Made by a program: the position numbers and the translations under genes. Source: Tupaia tana (Eukaryota > Chordata > Mammalia > Scandentia > Tupaiidae). From it: a stretch of 64,000 bases of DNA. Every line of letters begins with the position of its first letter. Position 1 is the first letter of the stretch. The DNA lies in the NCBI GenBank assembly GCA_026018925.1, contig JAKSZU010000029.1, positions 9,399,378-9,463,377 on the forward strand, written 5' to 3'. The notes under the pieces are model-generated. The model saw only the letters and a program-made list of their open reading frames with translations. It was not told where the DNA came from and did not search any database. Positions 1 to 14,419 of the stretch are shown piece after piece.

Positions 1-1000
1 GAGGCAGGGCCCAGTTTATGAGCCCTCCCTTGTGACCTTGAACTGGCCGGTATTCAATTTCTCTGCCGTGAGTTTTACTGTTATTATGGTATCCTGTAAG
101 GGTAAAACTTCACCCCCAACCATTACAATAAAGCCAATTAGTGATCTTGTAGGAATGTGGTTCCCTAAGACTGACAGGAGGACCAGGAAGTTTAAGACTC
201 CCCCACCTGTCTGTTTTTAAGCCAAAATTAACATATAGATTAAGTTAGTATAAACCAAATTAGTATTAGAAGCATATGTAGACTAAGTTAGTTTAAGGCT
301 AGTTTTATGTAAATACCCCTTGTTAAAGCTACAGGCTGTTAACTCATGCTAGGCAAAGTCAGTACATTCACCACATAACAGAGTCTCAGAGATAAAACAA
401 AAGAACTCACTAATTGACAGACTCAGCAAATAAAAATGCAGAAACCCACAGGTTTATAAAAGGAAAAGGCCTGGCTGGGACAACAGGATAAATAAACCTG
501 AGGGCTCCAGAGAAAGATTACCTTAGGTGGGAGCTCTTACCTAAAACAACAGGTAGTTTTCAACTACAAAGAGTTTCTCATCTATGTGCTGTTGACTATG
601 AAAAACTGCTAATAAAACATCCTGTGTTGTCTCCTGAGCTAAAAAATCACCTTCCTTTCCCATATAAGATCATAGACTCACCCTCTATTGTAATGTATGA
701 ATAGTCCATATACTTTGTCAAATCCTCAATCTGAAAAAAATCTGATGTAGCTGCAAAACTGTTCCCAAAAGACAGACTAGTTTCTTGAACTTCAGATGTG
801 GTCTTAGAGAAGTTATAGGGCCTCCTGGCTCAGGAATGCGTTGGTATCTCACACTGTTCACAGTGGATTAACACTGTATAGTTCAGAAAGATATCAGTAG
901 TACAGTTACAGTCTACTTGTCATCTTCTGTGTCTTGAGTTTGGTGTTTTAATACTAGACTTTGAAATTTGGAGCTTGGTGGCACACAACCTACAAATCCA
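1..1000. other. Unassigned non-coding stretch
   Basis: I recognise no gene. A TATAAAA motif near 457 followed by several AATAAA-like motifs would fit a decayed LTR, but there are no clear ends or target duplication, so this stays a suggestion. Confidence 0.3.
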
Positions 1001-1049
1001 ATATTGTCACAAAAGTTAGTAATAGTAATGTTTGTGAAATAAATATATG

Positions 1050-2330
1050 CTATCTGCTGGTTCTGATCTAGGTATATTTTATATGTTCAGGGGTTAGTTC
1101 ATTTCCTCTAGATTTTCCAATTTGTTGATGTATAGTCACTCAAAACACCTATAATTATCTGTGTATTTCTGTGCTGTCCATGATAATATCACATTTTTCA
1201 TGCCTTATTTTCTGGGTGTTTTATTTTGCTTTTCTACTTAATAGTTTGTTGGGTTTATTTTCTCAAAACCCCATCTTTTTGCTAAATTTTTTGTCAGTCT
1301 TTGCTATAGGGTGTGTGCACCTTCTGGAAAGAGATGAAGTAGGGTGGAAAGTGAGAAGTCACTCCTCCTGGGTGGTGACCATACCTCAGGTCCCTTCTAT
1401 ATTTTCCTCTTGGCATTTGGGGCATGCACACATGCACCCAGTGATGCCAGTTCCAGGTCTGAAATAGTAAGTCAGTCATGTAGGACCCAGCTGCCTTAAC
1501 CGTTCATGCCACTGGCTGGCCCTCAGTTGTTCTTTTAGTCTCTGTTTTATTTATGACTGTTCTAATTTTTATTATTTTATATCTTCTACTATTAATACTT
1601 TTGGAATATCTTGTTCCCACTTTTTCAATTTGCTGGGATAAGTCATTAGGTTATTTAGCAAGTTTTTTTAAACGTGTATGTGTGAAAGTGCTAATTGCTG
1701 TAGACTCATCTCTTAGGAGTGCTTTTGATGTGTTTAAAAGCATCTTCAGAGTTGTGATTAAATTATTACTTGTTTCAAGAAATTTTCATTTGTATTCTTA
1801 ATTTATTCAGTAATTTTGAAGCTACTTGGGGTATATCAGGTAATTTTAACGTATTTGTAAATTTTTGAAAGTACTTTCTGTTCGAGTTTAATCTCATCAT
1901 ACATAGTAACAAATGAGTTGCTATATATAATTTTCATTTTCTTTTTAGTTTTAAAGACTTGTTTTGTTCTCTATTATGTGGTCAATCTTCAGAAATATTC
2001 TATGTGTGGCTGAGAAAAATGTGTATTTTGATAAGTTTTTGGCAAAAATCTTCTGTAAATGTTGATTAGTTTATTTGATTTACTGAATCATTTATGTTCT
2101 GTGTCTTTTTTTTTTCTTTTTTTTTTTGTCTAAATGATCTGTCTGGGTATGACAGAACAGTGTTGAAGTCCACACGAATTAGCATGTCACAATCAGTCTT
2201 TCTGTTCATATCTAGCAGTCTTTTTTTTCTGATGTTGAATGCATAAAGTTTTATGATTTTTACATCTTCGTGGTGAATTAATCTTTTTAATACACTATGG
2301 TCTCTGACTCTTTTTACACTTTTTTAAAAA
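1050..2330 (-). mobile_element. Old L1 ORF2 fragment, antisense
   Basis: Read on the minus strand, this segment carries several stretches typical of the reverse-transcriptase half of mammalian L1 ORF2, for example around 1110-1200, 1950-2050 and 2130-2320. No frame stays open for long. SINE-L copies interrupt and flank it. It is a decayed, 5'-truncated L1 with no coding capacity. Confidence 0.7.
1297..1524 (-). mobile_element. SINE-L copy, diverged
   Basis: It carries the order of landmarks seen in reverse copies of the long SINE: a TTTGCTATAGGG-like start, a GAGA-rich stretch, CTCTTGG..GGGCATGC, then the tRNA-like head ending CTGGCTGGCCC. It lies in the antisense L1, so it is younger than that L1. 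Confidence 0.75.
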
Positions 2331-2337
2331 ATGGTTT

Positions 2338-2560
2338 TACAATAGGGTGGTGGGCATGCATTCTTACCAGAAGGAGAGAGAAGAAAAGTGAAAAATCACC
2401 TCCCAAAAGGGATGGCTACACTGCAATCCCTTCTCCTCTATTCTCTTCTCAGGATGTTTTTTATGCATGCTCATGAACTTGGTGTGATTTTCAAGCCTCC
2501 AAGTCTGGGACTAAAACTGCACAATCAGACATTTGGGACTCACATGCCTTAAGTTACATG
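2338..2560 (-). mobile_element. SINE-L copy, diverged
   Basis: Body landmarks are present (AAATCACCTCCC, GGGATGGCTACACTGCAATCCC, TTCTCAGG). The tRNA-like head is strongly decayed. Confidence 0.65.
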
Positions 2561-2635
2561 TATAAGCTTGTGTATACTTGCTCTCTCTCTCTCTCTCTGA
2601 TATATCTAAATTATTTAATTTTAGCTATTATGATT

Positions 2636-2780
2636 TTTTAACTGACTATATGGCATGCACACTCACTGAGCATTGGGGGATGGGTTCCAGAAAGGAAGCC
2701 ACCAGGTCCTGTTCCAGAACTCGAACCATGGTAAGATATGTAATATTCCAGCACTTTAACCTACCTGCTAGCTCCCTGTT
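2636..2780 (-). mobile_element. SINE-S copy, diverged
   Basis: The reverse short-SINE pattern is visible: AAGCCACCAGGTCC, then CTCGAACCATGG, then the CCTGCTAGCTCC head. The 3' end is poorly preserved. Confidence 0.6.
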
Positions 2781-2904
2781 TCTCATATTTTCTTTAATGT
2801 CTCTCTTTAATTTCAGTTGACTAGTACTTACATATATTGTTAGTTACTGTGGTAGACTATCTTTATCCTTCAGTGTTTCTCTCTTAACTGTGATACTGCC
2901 ATTC

Positions 2905-2953
2905 ACACACACACACACACACACACATAAATATATATATACACACACACATA
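2905..2953. repeat. (CA)n/(TA)n microsatellite
   Basis: A CA tract passes into TA and back to CA. Confidence 0.95.
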
Positions 2954-3123
2954 ATGTTAAAGAACAACATCCTAAGTCTTCTTTTATTAAAGGCATTTAA
3001 CATACATCAATATTTTTTAAATATACCCTCTGTGGATGGAGCACAGAATTTCTTTTGATAGAGCTGTGAATATTTTAAAATATATTAGCACTAAGTCATT
3101 TTTTTAAATTTCCAGAATGGTAA

Positions 3124-3345
3124 AAATTTAGACCAGCCTATGGAATTAAGGTTAAGGCATCAGGATCCCACATGCCAATTGCATGGTTTGATTGCTGAAC
3201 CCAGTATCTTGAGAATCACAGTAGGTGCACGTACTTGTACAACCTAAATTCTGAAAGAAGGGGAGAAATGGAGGAACATGAATTGTGTCATGAACATCCT
3301 TCCCTTGGGATGATTTTCCACTTTCCATCTGCATCCCCCAGAAAT
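3124..3345 (+). mobile_element. SINE-L copy, diverged
   Basis: The head is GACCAGC..GGTTAAGGCATCAGGATCCCACATG, followed by a degraded body that ends in CTTGGGATGATTTTCCACTTTCC. Confidence 0.6.
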
Positions 3346-3449
3346 ATATGAACCCTTCATAAATTATTTAACAAACTTTTTCTTGTTTTAAATGGTCTGA
3401 TTCTATTTCTCTATCAGTAAATATTATTTTTTATATTTAATTTTATTTT

Positions 3450-3620
3450 AACTTTTTTTATACATTGAAACACCTATGTCACTTAGCTTGTAAAGTGAAG
3501 GTTCCAATAGGAATACATTTCTCACCAGTCCAGTTGAGGTTTTGTACTTTTTTCCCAATCTTGAATTCTCTTAAACCTACCAGTTGACCCCAGGTCCACT
3601 TTCATTGATTACAATAGCTT
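3450..3620 (-). mobile_element. L1 3'UTR fragment, antisense
   Basis: The stretch with CACTTAGCTTGTAAAGTGAA and CTCACCAGTCCAGTTGAGG resembles the L1 3' regions at 25212-25345 and 52380-52440. No coding remains. Confidence 0.5.
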
Positions 3621-3637
3621 CAGCTATCACTTGAATT

Positions 3638-3928
3638 ACTTTATTTTATTTTATTTTATTTTAATTTTTTATTTTTTTGGAGAGGTTTTTGCTATAAGGC
3701 GCGTGCACTAGCCAGAAAGACAGAGAGAGACAGAGAGACACAAAGTGAGAAATCACCCCCAAGGGGAGATGGCCACACCGCAATCCCTTCTCCTCCATTA
3801 TTCTCTTGAGATCTTGGGCATGCACTCATGCCTGGCATGAGTTTAAGCCACTGGGTCCGGGACTCAAACCGTGGTCAACTACATGGGGAGTTCAGCAACA
3901 TAGCCATTATGCTAACTGCTGGTCCCAA
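3638..3928 (-). mobile_element. SINE-L, young copy with target duplication
   Basis: A nearly complete reverse copy. The left end is a T-rich ATTTT tract, which is the A-tail of the minus-strand element. The tRNA-like head ends GCTAACTGCTGGTCCC. A 13-bp duplication, TATCACTTGAATT, lies at 3625-3637 and 3929-3941. It belongs to the subfamily with GGTCCC and GTTTAAGCC (sense GGGACC / GGCTTAAAC). Confidence 0.92.
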
Positions 3929-3941
3929 TATCACTTGAATT

Positions 3942-4147
3942 TCTGCTGCTTCCTAAATATTTGGCTACAGAAACTTCAGAGATGATGTGTACAAGATTTA
4001 TGTGTCTACTGCTCAGATTTTTCCCAATTTTAATTTTTAGCTCCCATATGTATATGGCTGCTTAAACAGAAAACATTCAGTTAAATATCTGTTTTGATTC
4101 AGTGAACAAAAAAATTAGTACCCAATTTTTTCTTCTCGCCTTTTTTT

Positions 4148-4179
<32 letters not shown>

Positions 4180-5170
4180 TTTTTTTTGGGATGAGTTCCG
4201 TATTCAATACTCTTATTTCTCTATTTTTCTTATATAGTTGGTCACGTTGAAACTTGGTTTTAACCCTATTATGTCTTGGTTTTAACTGTATTATTTCTTT
4301 CAGAGTATCCTTAGTCTGCAATCTGTGGATGGCAATTAAACTGCAAATCTGATTATATAATGTATTACTTCTTTTGGTTTTGTATTATTTATACTCTGTT
4401 TTTTAACAAATGATAAAGTGATATTCATCTTTATTTAAACTCTGAATATTTTTGAATGCACAACTGTAGTATAAAGATGCTTGTAAATATCCTTCAACTT
4501 TATGAGTAATTAACAGTATGCACATAAAATATATTATTGGAATTAGGTTACGTATTTAAATACGAAATCGCTTTGCAATCACTTCCTTGAACACCTTTAC
4601 TGACCTTGTCTTTCATCACAGACCAGGAATACTTACCTTGGTATACTGTTTCTACTTCCATTAATATTAACAATATACTTTGTGCTTTCATAGGATGATG
4701 GCTATAGTTCCATTTTCATAAGAAAATTTACATACATATTCTTAACATCATTGACTTGAAGAACAAATTGATAATACAGAAAAAAAAGAAACAAAAACAC
4801 CTCTCTATTTTTTTTAGACTGGTTACCATCAACTTGTGTCTAACTTACTTAATCTAACACATTACTCCAGATATGTATTTATGCTTGTGTATTTGTATGA
4901 GATAATAAACACCTTGACATAGCAGAATATTTATTATACTTTTGTCCCCTTGCAGCAAAAACATTTGGAGCTCTCTGAAGAAATACTTTTAATAAATTAG
5001 CAATGAATAAGTTAGCAAAGAGATAGAACATTTGTACTTTATTTTTTTCTCTCTTTACAAAGACTTCAGAAATATCCAGAGGAACAAGCATATACAAACA
5101 TACTGAAAAAAGTAAATTTTCCATGTTATGCTTTATTACTCAGGGCTGATGAGGGGAAATGTATTTTTAC
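3942..5170. other. Unassigned stretch upstream of the KRAB exon
   Basis: AT-rich, with no recognised repeat or exon apart from a TTTC microsatellite. It would be the 5' flank or first intron of the zinc-finger pseudogene. No earlier exon of that gene was recognised. Confidence 0.4.
4148..4182. repeat. (TTTC)n microsatellite
   Basis: Pure TTTC repeat with a T-run at its right end. The lysine/glutamate-rich ORF on the other strand is an artefact of it. Confidence 0.95.
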
Positions 5171-5173
5171 CAG

Positions 5174-5299
5174 GGTTCATATCATTTGAGGATGTTGCTA
5201 TGGACTTTACCTGGGAGGAGTGGCAGGACCTGGAAGATGCTCAGAAGATTCTATACAAGGATGTGATGCTGCAGACCTACATCAACCTGATGTTTTTGG
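5174..5299 (+). pseudogene. KRAB-A box exon of a zinc-finger pseudogene
   Basis: The translation contains [20 protein letters not shown] and [16 protein letters not shown], a clear KRAB-A box. In intact genes this domain recruits the TRIM28 (KAP1) co-repressor. The length of 126 bp matches the usual KRAB-A exon. A polypyrimidine tract and CAG precede it. Two defects are visible: one base is missing just before the SFEDV stretch, and the expected GT donor after the final TTGG reads AT, so normal splicing would fail. An in-frame TAG follows at once. The KRAB-B exon lies 255 bp downstream and the finger exon about 1.3 kb beyond that, the normal order for a KRAB-C2H2 gene. Confidence 0.93.
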
Positions 5300-5554
5300 A
5301 TTAGTGGAACTCTCATGAAGCTGTCTGAAGTAATTACTGTCTCCTTTCATAATAAATGTACAAGAGTTTCATAATGTTTAATGCTGTTTAGGAGTGAGAT
5401 TTCATTCTGTGGTTAATGTGAGTGGCACTCCTCTTTAACAAAATGCCCCAAATCAGCCCTTTATTGCACAGCTGATAAAACTGAACCGTTGTTATTCTTC
5501 AAGTAGCTTACATGAATAGTTTGGCAAAATTCCACACTTGCTTTTTATTAACAG

Positions 5555-5647
5555 GACAATGCATTGCCAAACCTGCAGTGATCTTCAAGTTGGAGCAAGG
5601 AGGAGCTCCATGGACATTAGAAGAACTTCCAAGCTTGAGCTTCCCAG
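5555..5647 (+). pseudogene. KRAB-B box exon of the same zinc-finger pseudogene
   Basis: It translates as QCIAKPAVIFKLEQGGAPWT followed by LEELPSLSFP, a typical KRAB b/B box. Both splice sites look usable: a TTATTAACAG acceptor and a GTGAGT donor. The 93-bp length is normal. This exon is undamaged, so the gene probably died through its KRAB-A and finger exons. Confidence 0.93.
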
Positions 5648-5800
5648 GTGAGTCAGTGCATAGTTTTCAGGGACTAGTGTAATACATTTTCTTTTAAAGA
5701 ATTTATATTTCATTGAGAGGGGAAAAGAAAAATGTTAGTACTGGTGAGGTTAGAAAAATGTAGAAATGTTTTCCTGAGATAAGAGTGTGAAAAAAATGGG

Positions 5801-5809
<9 letters not shown>

Positions 5810-5863
<54 letters not shown>

Positions 5864-6122
5864 GGAGAGATTTTCCACTATAGGATGCATGCGCTCACCA
5901 GACAGACAGAGAGAGACTTAGAGATAGAAAGCGAGAAATCACCCTCCAGGGGGGATGGCCACGCCACAATCCCTTCTCCTCCATTCTCCCCCTCGGGATC
6001 TTGGGCATGCACACACACACACACACCTGGCGTGTGTTTTAAGCCACCAGGTCCGGGAAGTGAACCGCAGTCGACTACGTGGGAGTCCAGCGACATAGCC
6101 ATTATGCTAACTGCTGGTTCCC
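5810..6122 (-). mobile_element. SINE-L, young copy in the zinc-finger intron
   Basis: A near-complete reverse copy with a (TA)n and T-run on the left and head GCTAACTGCTGGTTCCC. The duplication GGGTATATATAT lies at 5798-5809 and from 6123. It has sense GGGAACC and GGCTTAAAAC, so it belongs to the second young subfamily. Its internal CACACA stretch is slightly expanded. Confidence 0.9.
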
Positions 6123-6613
6123 GGGTATATATATTTTTAAAGTGTACTACGGGATGACATATTTAGGATAATTAGTATGTATTTTTATTGGCTACAAGTC
6201 CTTCCTAAGTAACATTTTTGCTTAAGTGACAAGAGTTCTTTTTGATTTCTGAAAGTATATAATCTAGGAAAACTGTTCGCATTGGCAAAGAAACAGTACA
6301 ATACCCACTGTTACAGGGAAAGAAAAGAGAAAAAGGACAGGGAAAACAAATGATGCATGGAAATCTTTCAATGTAAAATAGGAAGGCAGGTGTTAGATAT
6401 TTTGAATATTGTTAAATGTATTAAAGGAAAGGGGATGCACAAAGGAACAAAGTAAATCCACGTAGCTTTCAAAATATTAATGTAAATTGCTACAGTAACA
6501 TATCAAGGACAAACAACTATATTTCTTTATATAGATATATAGATAAGTACCAATATTTGAAATATACATAAGCAATGTGAAATAAATTCTCAAATATAAT
6601 TTATGGAAATGTG

Positions 6614-6885
6614 TTTTTTTTGTTTTTTTTTTTTTTTTTGAGAGGTTTTTGCCTTAGGGTATGTGCAGTTGACAGACAGACAGAGAGAGACAGAAATCGA
6701 GAAATCACCCCACCAAGGGGGGATGGCCACACCGCAATCCCTTCTCCTCCATTCTCCTCTCGGGATCTTGGGCATGCACGCACACACGTCCAGCATGAGT
6801 TTTAAGCCACCGGGTCCAGGACTCGAACCACGGTTGACTACATGGGAGTCTAGCAACATAGCCATTACGCTAACTGCCGGGTCCC
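6614..6885 (-). mobile_element. SINE-L, fairly young copy
   Basis: A T-run at 6614-6639, then GAGAGGTTTTTGCC, full body and the tRNA-like head to about 6885. It lies in the intron before the decayed finger exon. No clear target duplication was found. Confidence 0.9.
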
Positions 6886-6989
6886 CTCTCTTTTTCCATT
6901 CAAAGAGGATGGATATGGGAGAGATTGCTTGTAAATAAAATAAATACGGGAAATTCATGTGTTAAGACAGTTCTTATTGCACAGTATAT

Positions 6990-9290
<2,301 letters not shown>

Positions 9291-9456
9291 CTTTTTTCAA
9301 ATTCAGCTTTGATTCAGCAAGCCACAGTAGTTAAAATTAAGGATATCAGAAAATTTGGGGATGATATCTGTCTACAAAAAGAACATTTCAGAAGGCTGAT
9401 GAATAAGATCTAAGAGTTTCCCAACTACAGGAGAAACACACATATTTTGGCAAGTT

Positions 9457-9720
9457 TTTTTTTTTTTTTTTTTAACCAGTGATTTTTGCTATAGGGCATA
9501 TGTGCTCTCTGATGAGACAGAGAGACAGAGTGACAGAAAGCACAAAACCACCCCTTGGGGGATGGCTACACCACAATCCCTTCTCCATTCTCCTCTCAGG
9601 ATCTTGGGCACACATGTACACACACCAGCTTGAGCTTTAAGTCTCTGAATCTGGTACTTGAACTGCATTTGAATATGTGGGAGGCCAGTGGCATAACTAT
9701 TACACCATCTGTCGGCTCCA
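9457..9720 (-). mobile_element. SINE-L copy at the edge of inverted-duplication arm 1
   Basis: A reverse copy with a T-run at 9457-9473. Its tRNA-like half matches the SINE at 52757-52920 in the opposite arm, including unusual changes such as AATAGTTAT and CCTCCCA.ATATT. The insertion therefore predates the duplication. Confidence 0.85.
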
Positions 9721-9749
9721 GCAAAAGTTTATTTCTGTGATCCATGTTT

Positions 9750-10140
9750 GATGTTTATAGATGCAACAAAATATAAGCACTGATTTTGGCAAAAATAAAA
9801 ATAAATATAGAAATTTTTCTACTTTCCACTTCTGGCCATGGCAGGCAAGACAACAGAAAAAATGTTTCAAAACATAGTGGAAACTGAAAGATTAGATGCC
9901 ATATAAGCATTGAAATGGCTATAGGTGCTAAAGACAATGTGGGAAGAGGACGGGAGAAAGAGGACAGCATGAGGAAAATAGGCAGGCATTTTTGGGATAT
10001 AGAAATGGATTATAATGTGTTCATGATAATTTGTTTTGTATCCTCAATTGTTCTGGTGGGAAGTATATTCATTTTGGATAAATTCAACTTACAAGCTAAG
10101 GGATGCATAGGGATTAAATGTATAAAATAAATTAAAATTA
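9750..10140 (+). mobile_element. L1 3' end fragment
   Basis: It has the order AACTGAAAGATTAGATGCC, then GACAATGTGGGAAGAGG, ATGATAATTTG, TCAATTGTTCTGG and an A-rich AATTAAA end. This matches the L1 3' ends at 31765-32340 and 59764-60042. Confidence 0.7.
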
Positions 10141-10642
10141 AAAATAAATTAAAAATAATAAAATATGCCATAAAGGCCTAACAAAATAAAACAAAACAAA
10201 AAATTCTAAGTCGTTTCAGAGCCTGTGAACTACTCATATGTACTGAGAGTGCTCTGCAAGTGTACATCTGGTAAAATGTCCAAGTTTATTTTGAGAATGA
10301 AACTGATCTAGGTTAGACAGGAGGCATGTGAATGTTCTGAGTGTGTTGAGGAACAACATAGTCCTGGGTGGTTATAAAATTTCCAGGATCCTCTTTGGAT
10401 GTTGATCACAGTTTTTGTGGACAGCTTTAGCCACGAGGTTCAGAGGCAGAGCACCCACTGGTCCAAAAATACAACCCAAGGTGAATTAGTATTCGGCTGG
10501 TTTTGGTTTTGGTTTGCTCAACATCATGACTCAGGTAAAACAAACCAAACTATGGTGGGTGAGATGTAAGGTAGCTGGTCAGTGGTGACAAGAAAAGGCT
10601 GGTGGAAGTCCATATAAGCTACAATGTGAAAAGTGAGATGAT

Positions 10643-10904
10643 GGGAACCTGCAGTTAGCATAATGGCTGTGTTGCTGGACTCCCACATAGTCGACCGCAG
10701 TTTGTGTCCTGGGCCCGGTGGCTTAAAACTCACGCCGGGCGTATGTGCGTGCATGCCCAAGATCCCCAGAGGAGAATGGAGAAGGGACTGCGGCGTGACC
10801 ATCCCCCTGGGGGGTGATTTCTCGCTTTCTGTCTCTATGTCTCTGTCTGTCTGGCGAGCGCACATGCCCTATAGTGAAAACCTCTCAAAAAAAAAAAAAA
10901 AAAA
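10643..10904 (+). mobile_element. SINE-L, young copy with empty paralogous site
   Basis: It starts GGGAACCTGCAGTTAGC and ends CCTATAGTGAAAACCTCTC plus 17-18 A. GAGATGA flanks it at 10635-10641 and 10905-10911. The opposite duplication arm, near 51845, reads straight through the site without the SINE. Insertion is therefore later than the duplication. Confidence 0.95.
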
Positions 10905-11810
10905 GAGATGACCAGACTTACTGTGTGCACTCACGTTGTCTAGCAAACATCACTGTTATCTGTATGACTCTTTCCATCTTGTAAAATTGACTAGAGTGGT
11001 TGCACAATAATGTGAATATATTGAACAGTACTAAATTGCATATACTTGGACATGGTTAAAATGTGTCAAAGTTTTGTCTTGATTGAACTTTAGTCAGGCC
11101 TCTCAATCTTTTAGTTTCCTCTGCATACTTCCTTGTAAAATCTCTTGAGTAAATAACCCTGCTAAAGTAGTTTAGCAAGAAGCCCCACACCAAATATCAC
11201 ATCACTTTAAATAAGTGATTAGATTTTTATTGTCCACCCCCTGAGTGATGTCTAATCACTCTATGTCTTCAGCAAGAATCTTATTATTTCAGTTTAACCA
11301 GAATCTCTCATATTCCTAATGTTTCTTTAGTCATTTTTCCATCACATTGCTCCTCAGCTGTTAATTTCCACTGCCCATAATGTAGTTGAGGTTGAACCCA
11401 ATTTTCTCTTCTCCACTGAAACTCCCATTTCTGTGGACCATAAGCTTATGATGATGGTCTAAAATAAAGCTTTTCTCACCCCACTTTAACCAGTGTCTTT
11501 GAATCGATTTCTTTAAATAGATTTCAAACTTTTTTGGACTGTTTTCCACAGTAAAAACAGTCATGAGATGTCCAGAGTACTGATAATAAGTTCAGAAAGA
11601 TTGATGGTTTGCCAGAGGCTGGGTCAGGTGGGAGGACTGGAAAGATTTGACTTTATTGTGTAATAATAGTTGTTGACTGTTTAGTTTTACAAGATGCAAG
11701 GAGTCATGAAGATGGATGGTGGTGATGGTCCTAGAACCTTGAGAGAAAAGATCGATTTTATGTAGTATATATTTTATGAAAATAAGAAAAAAATACTAAA
11801 AATTCCAGCA

Positions 11811-13830
11811 TGTAAAGATATATAATCTATGGTGCTTGTTGAAGTGATACATATAATGACAAAATAATGAGCAATGTTATTCCAGTAACAGGTTAAGACC
11901 TGAATCAATTATGGCCTATGTGTGCTAAATAGAAGAAGATACTGATGTCTTAGTATTAGCAGAATGTTCCCAGAATAAATTGAGTGTTCCTAGAAAGAGC
12001 ACATGTGTCTCAGACAATGACTATTTTCCCACCATTTCCCCATGTTCACCCTCACCATCTTCTCAGGGTACACGTTGACTTGACAGTCTTCTCATCTTCT
12101 AAATTTGTTCACTTTTGCAAAGTATTTTAAATCTTCTATGAAAGGCTCATAACAAGAATGATATGGCAAGTTGTTGCCAGAACAAATTTTATCCCAACAT
12201 ATTTTGTGATCTTGTCCACCTTTTCTGAGAGGCCAAATCATGGTTCATTGCCATAAATTTCATTGGATTAGAGGCCTAGCATGTGCCTTAGAAGAAAACT
12301 TCAGCATGTTTTAATTGTAAACAAAAGTCTTAGTTTGAAATTTTAAAGATCCATAATATGGTATCTCTAACTAAAAGTTAAGTCGGTTACTTTCCCTGTC
12401 CTGAAAAGTGTCCCTAGAAAACTACAAACCATTTAGGATTGTCTGAGATGTTTCTCTCATATGAAGCAATCTTAAAGAAACTCACTAGAATACTAAAAAA
12501 TTTTTTTTGCTCAGCCTGAAAGATATTCAAGACACCTATCACTTGGTATTCTGAGCATTCTACTGCCACCTAGTGTCTAGAATTTTCAGACATCGAAAGG
12601 ATTGAATATACTCAACATTGAGCAATAACCATGGTCAGTATACTTTGACCCAATAGACTTCCTTCATTTTTAGTCACTTTTGAAAAAGCTTTTAAGCTGT
12701 GAGAAATCACTCATCACAAGCAGTTTCCTGTAAGGGACAGCCCTCTTGGAAACATCACCTGGTTTTGTGTGTGAGGCCTTTGTTGTCCCACCTTGCAAGT
12801 ACTTAGAAAAATGGGCCCACAAAAGTTGCAGTGACCCCAGTCTTCATTGGCAAAAATGGGAGTCCTTTGAAATTTCTAAATGGCATGTTCATATGCATAA
12901 AAAAGGTGCTTATATAACCAGCAAAATTGAATGGAAAAGTTACTTTCAATGATATCTAAAAGCTACCTCAGATACAGTAGAACAACCCTTTTTTCAGGAG
13001 GTAAATAAAAAGTTATGACAATCCATTTTGGAATTAAAATTTCAGAGGGCTGTTCTACTCCATCCACTCTTCCACTCCCTCACTGGCACCTCTTTATGCT
13101 TGTCAGTATAATCTTCCACATCCTGAACTCTGCTCTTTCATCTCCATCTCCACCCCCACAGAAGATAATACAACAGACTCCAGTGCCATTTTCTAACCAC
13201 CCTAGTTAGGCTACGCTCTCATATAGAACCTGTAACAGAGCAATACTAGCCTTAGTATATAACCTATGAACCAAAGTGATGTTGTAAATGATTTTTCAGA
13301 CCCAACTGATGTCCCCATATGTCTTGCTAGGGAATTTGATTTAAATGTGTAAACCTGTGAGCCTAGATACTGTGACCTTTATCAGTTGACTTAAGTTAGT
13401 TCCAAAAGAGTGCCCCAGAATGGATAAAATTTTTTATTGAAACTGTTGTATAGATTTAAATTAAAAACCCAGGATAATGAAAACAAGTCTGCTTCTTAAG
13501 AAAAGTTCTTGATGCAGCTATACCATAACTATTCCCAAGGAATGTTGAGGTAAATTTCAACAGTAAAACAAAGGCTGATTATTTTGAATGGTTGAGAGAA
13601 AACTGTAAATGGTATTCTAGACAGAGGCAAGCTATCAAATTTATCGAAATGATAACCTCTTAAATTCTACATTCTTTAATGAATTGGATGAAGGTTCTGT
13701 TATTTTAGTTAAAGACACCAAATTAGCTGGGCGACTGTCCAGATTCATGACCATTTGCCAGTTTGTAAGTCTAGTCCCCAAACCCACAAGTCACAAAGGA
13801 CAGAAGCTATTGACATTAATCACACATTTT
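11811..13830. other. Unassigned stretch
   Basis: No gene, SINE or L1 was recognised in about 2 kb. It is the longest SINE-free interval in the window and could be old unique sequence. Confidence 0.4.
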
Positions 13831-13837
13831 TAAAATG

Positions 13838-14085
13838 TTTTTTGCCATGGGGTGTGTGTGCTAACCAGAGAGAGAGAGAGAGAGACAGAGAAAGACGTGA
13901 GGGAAAGTGAGAAAACACCCCCCAGGGTTATGGCCACACTACAATTCCTTCTCCATCCTCCTGGAATTTGGGGCATGCACATATATATGGCTGGCATGAT
14001 TTTCAGTTTGCCAAGTGTGGGACTCGAACTGTTGTAGGCCATGTTGGGATCCAACATCTTAATCACCACACCATCTGCTGGCTCA
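13838..14085 (-). mobile_element. SINE-L copy, diverged
   Basis: A full-length reverse copy with an expanded GA tract (13867-13885) and a head ending CCATCTGCTGGCTC. Confidence 0.85.
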
Positions 14086-14143
14086 GTTGCACCAGTAAGT
14101 TTTTGTAAACTTATTTTCCCCCCTTGGTTAAGATAACTATGTC

Positions 14144-14398
14144 GGGAACCAGCAGTTAGTGTAATGGCTATGTCACTGGACTCCCACGTAGTCGACCGCG
14201 GTTCGCGTCCCAGCCCCAGTGGCTTAAAACTCATGCCAGGCGTGTGTGCGTGCGTGCCCAAGATCCTGAGAAGAGAAAGGAGGAGAAGGGATTGCGGCGT
14301 GACCATCCCCCCGGGGGGTGATTTCTTGCTTTCTGTCTCTATGTCTCTGTCTGTCTGGCGAGCGCATGCGCCCTATAGCGAAAAAAACCTCTCCAAAA
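14144..14398 (+). mobile_element. SINE-L, young copy
   Basis: It starts GGGAACCAGCAGTTAG, with the B-box-like GGTTCGCGTCCC, and ends CCTCTCC followed by an AAT-repeat tail (14399-14418). Subfamily: GGGAACC / GGCTTAAAAC with GTCTCTATGTCTC. Confidence 0.93.
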
Positions 14399-14419
14399 AT
14401 AATAATAATAATAATAATT

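Larger units (their letters stand above)
9545..11810 (+). repeat. Inverted segmental duplication, arm 1
   Basis: This segment is the reverse complement, base order preserved, of 50660-52920. Matching blocks include 9750-10140 with 52270-52740, 10200-10640 with 51830-52270, and 10920-11800 with 50660-51820. They share a SINE-L and an L1 3' end, which two independent insertions of one repeat would not explain. Each arm also carries a private SINE-L (10643-10904 here, 50956-51225 there). The similarity stops abruptly near 11805. The unique sequence inside it is unassigned; AATAAAGC near 11463 with A-rich flanks could be an old LTR. Confidence 0.88.

Noticed and set aside
4115..4321. A lysine/glutamate-rich minus-strand ORF
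   Set aside because: It is the reverse translation of a TTTC microsatellite and lacks any conserved part.
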